Positions 4,564-8,512 of a DNA stretch of 8,512 nt are shown piece by piece. The position numbers and the translations under genes are program-made. Every line of letters begins with the position of its first letter. The stretch's first letter is position 1. The notes below the pieces were generated by a model. It saw only the letters and a list, made by a program, of their open reading frames with translations, was not told the origin of the DNA and ran no database searches. Source of the DNA: CAYUWH01 sp964448615 (GTDB lineage: Bacteria; Patescibacteriota; Gracilibacteria; Peribacterales; Peribacteraceae); assembly GCA_964448615.1 (NCBI GenBank), contig CAYUWH010000046.1, positions 1-8,512 on the forward strand. The letters run 5' to 3'.

Positions 4564-5955
4564 ATGCACACTCCCATCGATCCCAAAATCTTCCGCGCCT
4601 ACGACATTCGCGGCAAGGCCCACCTGCAACTTACGCCCGAAGCTTGCTACCTGATCGGCCACGCTTTTGGGACCGAGCTGCGCGAGCGGTATGAAATCGA
4701 TCACCCACTCGTATGCTGTGGACGTGATGCGCGCACGCACGGGCCGCAGCTGCAGGGTGAAGTGATCCGGGGATTACTGGCGGCAGGCTGCCGGGTGGTG
4801 GATATCGGACAGACACCGAGCCCTGTGAATTATTTCACAGTGTGCACGCGGGATTTTGATGGCGGAGTACAAGTGACAGCAAGCCACAACCCTGCACCGG
4901 ATAACGGACTCAAACTCACGCTGCGTGAAGCACATGCATATGCCGGAGAAGATCTGCAGCATTTGCGCCGGAGAATCGAAGCAGGAAATTTGCTGAGTGG
5001 CGAAGGAGAAGAAGAATCGTACGATGCACTCCCCGCCTACATTGAATACGTGGCATCGCTCTTTGAAGGAGCGGGGGAAGGATTGGACATCGCGGTCGAC
5101 GGTGGCAATGGTGTCGCCGGACCCGCCTACTGCGCGGCATTGCGAGCGGTGGGTGCTGAAGTCCAAGAACTCTTCACCGAACCCGATGGCACATTCCCCA
5201 ATCACGCAGCAGACCCTAGCAAGCACGATACGTTGCGAGATCTTCAGCGCGCCGTGACTGAAAGTGGCCTGCGTGCAGGACTCGCCTTTGATGGCGATGG
5301 TGATCGCCTGGGGCTCGTGGACGAACGCGGCATCATTCGTTCGGCTGACGAAATCCTGCTGCTGCTCGCGCAGGATCACCTCTCGCGTTTTCCTGGTGCA
5401 CCCGTGGTGTTTACCGTCAGTAATTCCGGGATTCTTTCGAGCGAGATTGAAGCCTGGGGCGGCAAGCCCGTGCTTTGCAAAGTGGGACACTCGTTCGTGG
5501 AACACGCGATGCTCGAGAACGACTCGTTGTTAGGAGGAGAGCAATCGGGACATTTCTTCTGCGCAGAAGATTACTTCGGCTTTGATGATGCACTCGTCGC
5601 GGCGCTGCGCGTGCTCGCGATCATGCAGGAACGTAATGCGCCACTCTCTTCGCTCTTCGAAGCGTTTCCCCTCGTGCATCAGGCACCCGAACGACGGCCA
5701 ACTGTACACGATGATCATAAGGCAGCCGTGATCGGCCGCACGCACGCACACTTTTCGCAACAGTATCCCGTGCAAACCCTTGACGGCGTGCGCATCGAAT
5801 TCGGTGATGGTGCATGGGCAGGCATCCGTCAGAGCAACACCTCGCCGAGCATTTCGATCTGCATTGAAGCACGGTCTCCGGAAAAATTGCGGGAGATCGA
5901 AGATGTAATTCTGGAACACTTGCGGGAATATCCCGAGATTAATTGGGAACAGTAA
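4564..5955 (+). CDS. manB: Phosphomannomutase/phosphoglucomutase (alpha-D-phosphohexomutase)
   Basis: Interconverts hexose 6-phosphate and hexose 1-phosphate, feeding GDP-mannose or UDP-glucose synthesis for envelope sugars. From ATG 4564 it is 463 aa, the usual four-domain length. Landmarks (this numbering): FRAYDIRG at 10-17; phosphoserine loop TASHNP at 105-110 with S107; Mg-binding DGDGDR at 243-248; sugar-binding GGEQSGH at 324-330; phosphate-binding RQSNTSP at 422-428. These fit the PMM/PGM (AlgC-like) subgroup rather than phosphoglucosamine mutase, but sugar preference cannot be fixed from sequence. An in-frame ATG at 4537 would add nine residues. AAGGAGG at 4516-4522 is 14 nt from that ATG but spaced for an out-of-frame ATG at 4529. 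I prefer 4564 because of the promoter spacing. The repeat element begins at its TAA stop. Confidence 0.93.
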   Translation: MHTPIDPKIFRAYDIRGKAHLQLTPEACYLIGHAFGTELRERYEIDHPLVCCGRDARTHGPQLQGEVIRGLLAAGCRVVDIGQTPSPVNYFTVCTRDFDGGVQVTASHNPAPDNGLKLTLREAHAYAGEDLQHLRRRIEAGNLLSGEGEEESYDALPAYIEYVASLFEGAGEGLDIAVDGGNGVAGPAYCAALRAVGAEVQELFTEPDGTFPNHAADPSKHDTLRDLQRAVTESGLRAGLAFDGDGDRLGLVDERGIIRSADEILLLLAQDHLSRFPGAPVVFTVSNSGILSSEIEAWGGKPVLCKVGHSFVEHAMLENDSLLGGEQSGHFFCAEDYFGFDDALVAALRVLAIMQERNAPLSSLFEAFPLVHQAPERRPTVHDDHKAAVIGRTHAHFSQQYPVQTLDGVRIEFGDGAWAGIRQSNTSPSISICIEARSPEKLREIEDVILEHLREYPEINWEQ

Positions 5956-6039
5956 GGTAGGTATTGGAGGTATGGAAGGTAAGGGATGTAAGGAAGGTAT
6001 TTTTTCAACCTGCCTTACCTGCCTGACGTTCCTTACCTG
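5955..6039 (+). repeat. Intergenic imperfect-hairpin repeat, copy 2
   Basis: This is the inverted copy of the 825-916 repeat. Arms GGTAAGGGATGTAAGGAAGGT (5979-5999) and its near complement ending CCTTACC (6031-6037) match at 17 of 21 positions, two of the differences being G-U compatible. They surround a loop with T6 (6000-6005). It begins at the stop codon of the phosphohexomutase and keeps the same orientation relative to that gene as copy 1 does to nusB. A role in 3'-end formation or mRNA stability is inference. Confidence 0.75.
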
Positions 6040-6053
6040 CGCCGCCTTCCCGC

Positions 6054-6082
6054 TGGACAATTTCTGTATACAACCTTAGGAT
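6054..6082 (+). promoter_or_regulatory. Predicted promoter of the 49-aa gene
   Basis: TGGACA (6054-6059) and TAGGAT (6077-6082) are spaced 17 bp. Transcription would start near 6089, leaving about 18 nt of C/T-rich leader without a Shine-Dalgarno. TATACA (6067-6072) is an alternative -10. It begins 14 bp after the repeat copy. Confidence 0.5.
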
Positions 6083-6106
6083 AAGGTCTCTCTCCCCTGC
6101 CTCTCT

Positions 6107-6256
6107 ATGTGGCCATTTCGGAAAAAGAAAGAGAAGAAGCAACGCATCGCCCAAAAGGTGATCGTGGGATTAATTATTGGCGGCGCGATCGGCTCGATCG
6201 TGGGGAAAAAATTGATGGATGAGCATGAAGAGGAAGATGGCGAGAAGAAAAAATAG
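6107..6256 (+). CDS. 49-aa single-helix membrane protein
   Basis: An unrecognised small gene from ATG 6107 to TAG. Its layout is a strongly basic cytoplasmic start (MWPFRKKKEKKQRIAQK, residues 1-17), one hydrophobic segment with a glycine-zipper-like pattern (VIVGLIIGGAIGSIVG, 18-33), and a mixed charged tail (KKLMDEHEEEDGEKKK). This is a plausible single-pass protein with positive-inside topology; the glycine spacing would favour helix packing or oligomerisation. It resembles the general plan of YtxH/glycine-zipper small proteins, without a family match I can assert. Support comes from the coherent hydrophobic plus charged pattern and a promoter-like pair 24 nt upstream; no RBS is seen. It is convergent with the ncRNA, whose terminator starts 6 bp after its stop. 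Confidence 0.6.
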   Translation: MWPFRKKKEKKQRIAQKVIVGLIIGGAIGSIVGKKLMDEHEEEDGEKKK

Positions 6257-6261
6257 CATTC

Positions 6262-6299
6262 AAAAAAAACCCCGCACAGATGTAACCATCTGTACGGGG
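6262..6299 (-). terminator. Intrinsic terminator of the ncRNA
   Basis: On the minus strand CCCCGTACAGATG pairs with CATCTGTGCGGGG (13 bp, 4-nt loop), followed directly by T8 (complement of 6262-6269). One position is U-G in minus-strand RNA but C-A in plus-strand RNA, and the U-run exists only on minus, so the terminator belongs to the minus strand. Confidence 0.92.
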
Positions 6300-6569
6300 A
6301 GTGAGCAGTGACGAGCTGCGACTCCCTACCACGGGTGATGCGTTGTTCGAGCGCATCGCTCGTGTTTTTGTGTTTGTCTCCCGCATGCACGGGCGGCCCT
6401 CCTATATGCTGGAGGTAGCAAGTGTTTGTGTTGGTGTGTTTGTGTCCCTCACCGGAGGGAGCTAGTGGCGATGGTCAATCGCCGGTAGCAGGGAGGAGAG
6501 AAGGCCGCAGCGCTATCCCGGCCCTCGCTTCTCCCTGCTTGTGGTAGGCGAATCTGTAAATGAGCAAAT
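6262..6569 (-). ncRNA. Orphan structured ncRNA, about 308 nt
   Basis: There is no credible ORF, but the minus strand has its own promoter and strong terminator. Helices seen (plus coordinates): closing helix 6541-6548 with 6325-6332, extended by 6550-6554 with 6320-6324 (13 bp with one bulge and one G-U); a long arm 6531-6539 with 6487-6495 plus inner GGCCG/CGGCC; hairpins 6467-6483, 6445-6460, 6398-6415, 6380-6393 and 6337-6357; then the terminator stem. Two CA-rich, presumably single-stranded linkers (complements of 6421-6444 and 6361-6379) separate the hairpins. This gives a multi-branched core closed by a long-range stem. I see none of the signature sequences of tmRNA, RNase P RNA, SRP RNA or the 6S rod. 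The function is unknown. It is divergent from gmk and convergent with the 49-aa gene. Confidence 0.78.
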
Positions 6570-6575
6570 CCTCTC

Positions 6576-6604
6576 AGTATAGCGGAAAACTCATATTTTA
6601 GCAA
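6576..6604 (-). promoter_or_regulatory. ncRNA promoter
   Basis: TTGCTA (complement of 6599-6604) and TATACT (complement of 6576-6581) are separated by exactly 17 bp, four and five matches to consensus. The predicted first nucleotide is an A at about 6569. It is the second-best promoter match in the window after 8309-8337. Confidence 0.75.
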
Positions 6605-6626
6605 GGGGTTGGGCCAAGGAAATCCC

Positions 6627-6655
6627 TTCATTCCCCTGCCCTAAAACGGTACCAT
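6627..6655 (+). promoter_or_regulatory. Predicted leaderless gmk promoter
   Basis: TACCAT (6650-6655) is followed by 6 nt (CCCCCT) and ATG 6662. A weak -35 TTCATT (6627-6632) is 17 bp upstream. No Shine-Dalgarno. It lies back to back with the ncRNA promoter within about 80 bp. Confidence 0.45.
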
Positions 6656-6661
6656 CCCCCT

Positions 6662-7288
6662 ATGGGAACGCCTTCCAGCCCTTCGACAGGTAAGCCCTTC
6701 GCTCTGGCACAGGGTAAATTGGTCCTGCTTATCGGCCCGAGCGGAGTCGGCAAAAGCGTGATTTTGAAGCAGCTTCGCAAAAAGCATCAAGAGCTCCATT
6801 TTCCGCGTTCTGCAACGACCCGGGCACGCCGAGAGGGCGAAGGCGATGAGCTCTATCATTTCGTAACCGATGCGCAGTTTGATGAACTTCTGGCAAATCA
6901 GAAACTCTTGGAATGGGCGATCGTGCACGGCGGCGCGCGCTACGGAACCATGATCGACGAAATCATCCCGCCGATGGAACAAGGAAAAACGGTCGTCCGC
7001 GAGATCGATGCACAGGGATTTGAAAGTATTCAGAAAGACACGCGCTTTTTTGGAGCGAGTGCGCCGTATCGGATGGAATCAATTTTCATTCTTCCCGAAC
7101 ATAAAGAGCAGATCATCGATCACATTCAGAAGCGTGCTCCGATGAGCGATGAGGAATTACAACGAAGATTGAAGAGTATGGAAACGGAATTGCAGTACGC
7201 GAAGCAGTGCACGTATCAGGTGTTGAACAAAGAAGGAAAGTTGAAGCAGACAATAAAACAGGTGGAGAACTTGATTATGGGAAAGTGA
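6662..7288 (+). CDS. gmk: Guanylate kinase
   Basis: Phosphorylates GMP/dGMP to the diphosphate with ATP, an essential step of purine salvage. The product is 208 aa. P-loop GPSGVGKS is at 25-32; the GMP-binding region is SATTRARREGEG (S50, R54, R57) with YHF and LEWA (E84), YGT (94-96) and the EIDAQG strand (D116). RLKSMETEL (169-177) matches the late conserved helix. It lies at the divergent end of gmk families: the DY-VVND motif reads TYQVLN here. The first 17 residues (MGTPSSPSTGKPFALAQ) exceed the usual few residues before the first strand and derive from a tandem-repeat-like DNA segment. No internal ATG is available before the P-loop, and the -10 spacing supports 6662. Confidence 0.93.
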   Translation: MGTPSSPSTGKPFALAQGKLVLLIGPSGVGKSVILKQLRKKHQELHFPRSATTRARREGEGDELYHFVTDAQFDELLANQKLLEWAIVHGGARYGTMIDEIIPPMEQGKTVVREIDAQGFESIQKDTRFFGASAPYRMESIFILPEHKEQIIDHIQKRAPMSDEELQRRLKSMETELQYAKQCTYQVLNKEGKLKQTIKQVENLIMGK

Positions 7289-7303
7289 ATACATAATTTG
7301 TAC

Positions 7304-7335
7304 AAAAAATCCCCGCTCCGCATGGCGGAACGGGG
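7304..7335 (-). terminator. Intrinsic terminator of the glycosyltransferase-like gene
   Basis: Minus-strand stem CCCCGTTCCGC / GCGGAGCGGGG (11 bp, 3-nt loop) followed by ATTTTTT. As in the ncRNA terminator, one position pairs as U-G only in minus-strand RNA. It is 13 bp past the stop of the 7349-8245 gene and 15 bp after the convergent gmk stop. Confidence 0.88.
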
Positions 7336-7348
7336 AAGCTACTGAACA

Positions 7349-8245
7349 TCAGGCCATGAGACGAAGGCGGACGCGATCGGTGGGGACATATCCCCAGAGT
7401 TCCCCGAGCGCCCGGAAGCCAGCGACAATACTGCTGCGCTGCTGGTCACGCTTGTGCTGGAAGTCGACCTTCCCCATCTCGTAGGCAGTCTGCTCGGGCG
7501 GATGCAAGTACGGAACCGGCACACTCTGGACCCGAAGCCCCTGCTTGAGCGCGTAGGCGACGGGATAGAAGAGCGCATCGACGTACTGGCCCGGCTGCAC
7601 CAATGCATGCCAGTCGATGCTCGTCGAACGCATCCACTCATGCTTCTGCATGAACAGCGGGTGGGCCTTCCGATTAAAGAGCCGGGGGCCGAAGAACAGA
7701 TCGAGGTCCGGATCCGCGGGCTTCAGGAGCCCCCACTGCCGCAGCATCGCGCAGCACTCGGCATTCGCGGCGTGTTCGGAATCCGCCTGATCGGGCGGGA
7801 GCGATGCCCAGCCCTCTGCTGATCGAGCGGGCACGACGAGATCCGCAGTGCCCCTGAGGATGGGCTGCCCCGCGATGGCCACGCAGTCATCGCGGACGAA
7901 CGACACCTTCTCGGCTTCGATGCGGACGAACAGCTCGATACCGCCCATCTCGTGCAAGTGCTGATACCCCTGCTGTCTCCCCGCACTCATGCCACGCTGG
8001 ACCTGCGGGAAAACCTGGATCCCCTTCTCTTGGATCTTGCTCACGAATTCGACGCTACTGCCACCGTCGACAACGGCGAAGCGATAGCCCTTCTCCCAGG
8101 CTGCGAACAGCATCTGGTGGGCCATCGTACCGCGCAGATGATCTACGGTATCGTGATTGCCGAAGTACCGGTACCAAGTATCGGTCGCGAGACCGATCAC
8201 CCCGGGGCGCTTGAGCGCCTCATAGTGATTGCTGTGAAGGAACAT
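7349..8245 (-). CDS. Putative GT-A-fold glycosyltransferase-like protein
   Basis: 298 aa, cytoplasmic by composition, no signal or membrane helix. The N-terminal half looks like a nucleotide-sugar-binding Rossmann-type domain: alternating strands, RFAVVDGGSSVEFVS (55-69) as in family-2 glycosyltransferases, then QRGMSAGRQQGYQH (83-96). At the place where these enzymes usually carry DxD there is ELFVRIEAEKVSF (104-116), so a classical metal motif is not evident. Later blocks GTADLVVPAR (132-141), DLDLFFGPRLFNR (180-192) and VDALFYPVAYALKQG (222-236) resemble the acceptor side of such enzymes. Substrate unknown; I am not sure of catalytic activity. ATG 8245 has a strong Shine-Dalgarno. It is a single-gene transcript with its own promoter and terminator. 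Confidence 0.55.
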   Translation of the reverse strand: MFLHSNHYEALKRPGVIGLATDTWYRYFGNHDTVDHLRGTMAHQMLFAAWEKGYRFAVVDGGSSVEFVSKIQEKGIQVFPQVQRGMSAGRQQGYQHLHEMGGIELFVRIEAEKVSFVRDDCVAIAGQPILRGTADLVVPARSAEGWASLPPDQADSEHAANAECCAMLRQWGLLKPADPDLDLFFGPRLFNRKAHPLFMQKHEWMRSTSIDWHALVQPGQYVDALFYPVAYALKQGLRVQSVPVPYLHPPEQTAYEMGKVDFQHKRDQQRSSIVAGFRALGELWGYVPTDRVRLRLMA

Positions 8246-8248
8246 TCC

Positions 8249-8256
8249 TCACCTCC
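8249..8256 (-). promoter_or_regulatory. Strong Shine-Dalgarno GGAGGTGA
   Basis: GGAGGTGA (complement of 8249-8256) is complementary to the usual 16S tail; GGAGG ends 6 nt before ATG 8245. It fixes the start and contrasts with the SD-less genes elsewhere in the window. Confidence 0.85.
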
Positions 8257-8286
8257 CGTTTGTAGCCTGATGGTGTGAAAGACTCC

Positions 8287-8298
8287 TCGCACGTGCGA
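8287..8298. promoter_or_regulatory. Candidate operator palindrome in the 5' leader
   Basis: TCGCACGTGCGA is a perfect 12-bp palindrome about 4-15 nt after the predicted start of the 7349-8245 transcript. It could bind a dimeric repressor or form a short leader hairpin. Confidence 0.4.
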
Positions 8299-8308
8299 AG
8301 ATCGGTGT

Positions 8309-8337
8309 ATTATTCAAATTTTAGACAGTATTGTCAA
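8309..8337 (-). promoter_or_regulatory. Near-consensus promoter of the glycosyltransferase-like gene
   Basis: A perfect -35 TTGACA (complement of 8332-8337), 17-bp AT-rich spacer and AATAAT (complement of 8309-8314). The start is predicted near 8302, giving a ~56-nt leader with a good Shine-Dalgarno. An imperfect dyad at 8321-8338 (GACA-N4-TGTC core, 14 of 18 symmetric) covers the -35 and may be an operator. Confidence 0.75.
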
Positions 8338-8371
8338 ATAAAGTTGTCCTATTGCACCTTCATTTCATCCA

Positions 8372-8400
8372 TTGTGCTTCTGAGAGAGCAATGGTACCTT
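8372..8400 (+). promoter_or_regulatory. Possible tRNA promoter
   Basis: TTGTGC (8372-8377) and TACCTT (8395-8400) are 17 bp apart; TGG just before the -10 makes it an extended -10. It would start about 35 nt before the tRNA. Modest match. Confidence 0.4.
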
Positions 8401-8441
8401 TTTCGGGCTCCGGAGAGCGTTCTTTGGAGCATGAGTGTTTT

Positions 8442-8512
8442 GCGCCCGTAGCTCAGTCTGGATAGAGCATCAGCTTGCGGAGCTGGGGGTCGTAGGTTCA
8501 AATCCTGCCGGG
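8442..8512 (+). tRNA. tRNA-Arg (anticodon GCG), 3' end cut by the window
   Basis: A cloverleaf is visible: acceptor GCGCCCG (8442-8448), TA, D-arm GCTC..GAGC, anticodon stem TCAGC/GCTGG with loop TTGCGGA (8475-8481), variable loop GGGTC, and T-arm GTAGG-TTCAAAT-CCTGC. The last four bases CGGG begin the 3' acceptor strand; three acceptor bases, discriminator and CCA lie beyond the window. The anticodon GCG (8477-8479) reads Arg CGC and CGU codons. Most bacteria use ACG (inosine) for this box. Confidence 0.92.

Noticed and set aside
4529..4654. 41-codon ORF behind AAGGAGGG upstream of the phosphohexomutase
   Set aside because: No recognisable protein pattern, overlaps the mutase in another frame, and its ATG is better explained as the -35 box. 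Kept only as a possibility under findings.
4774..5505. 243-aa minus-strand ORF opposite the phosphohexomutase
   Set aside because: Shadow of a gene with all four active-site motifs; no motifs of its own.
825..6039. Repeats as part of a CRISPR array or insertion sequence
   Set aside because: Only two distant copies, each an imperfect hairpin, with no spacers, no transposase and no target-site duplication seen.
6076..6390. Minus-strand ORF starting at GTG 6390 after AGGAGGG inside the ncRNA
   Set aside because: It has no stop before the intrinsic terminator, so the message would end without a stop codon, and the second half is antisense to the 49-aa gene. The SD-like AGGAGGG is paired in a hairpin.
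6262..6569. Identification of the ncRNA as tmRNA, RNase P RNA, SRP RNA or 6S RNA
   Set aside because: No tRNA-like ends or tag frame, no RNase P conserved core sequences, no SRP GGAAG apical loop region and no single long rod with a central bubble.
7454..8278. Plus-strand ORFs (7454-7822 and 7952-8278) opposite the glycosyltransferase-like gene
   Set aside because: Opposed by a minus-strand gene with strong promoter, SD and terminator; no independent signals on plus.

Overview
The window reads as a bacterial chromosome segment of balanced to slightly GC-rich composition, probably from a Patescibacteria/CPR lineage (Peregrinibacteria/Peribacteria-like is my best guess). The reasons are multi-unit T4SS-pilin-like membrane proteins, a stand-alone alpha-phosphohexomutase, compact single-copy housekeeping genes (RNase III, NusB, guanylate kinase), several Shine-Dalgarno-free starts, and low-complexity repeats between genes. 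TGA is used as a stop (both the pilin-like upstream gene and guanylate kinase end in TGA), so this is the standard bacterial code and not the UGA=Gly code of Gracilibacteria. The lineage is inference.

Layout. On the left, genes run on the minus strand: rnc (107-796), nusB (913-1311), a small two-helix membrane protein (1382-1627), a small basic protein (1730-1915) and a Bax-inhibitor-1 family membrane protein (1964-2653). From 2751 the plus strand carries two overlapping genes (2751-3563, 3560-4450). Each encodes a signal peptide followed by three tandem two-helix VirB2/TrbC-like units. A phosphomannomutase/phosphoglucomutase (4564-5955) and a 49-residue single-helix protein (6107-6256) follow. 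Guanylate kinase (6662-7288) is on plus, a glycosyltransferase-like gene with its own promoter and terminator (7349-8245) is on minus, and a tRNA-Arg truncated by the window end begins at 8442.

The strongest unexplained element is the 6262-6604 interval. It has no convincing ORF, but on the minus strand it shows a -35/-10 promoter with 17-bp spacing, about 300 nt rich in hairpins closed by a 13-bp long-range helix, two CA-rich single-stranded linkers, and a textbook intrinsic terminator with eight U. I recognise no known RNA class in it, so I call it an orphan structured ncRNA transcribed divergently from gmk.

A second theme is start architecture. At rnc, gmk and the phosphohexomutase a -10-like hexamer sits exactly 6 nt before the start codon (7-8 nt at two other genes), which predicts leaderless mRNAs. 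The glycosyltransferase-like gene and the small membrane protein instead have Shine-Dalgarno sequences. A third theme is a ~90-bp imperfect-hairpin repeat found twice, each time beginning at the stop codon of a gene (nusB and the phosphohexomutase) and in the same orientation relative to that gene.
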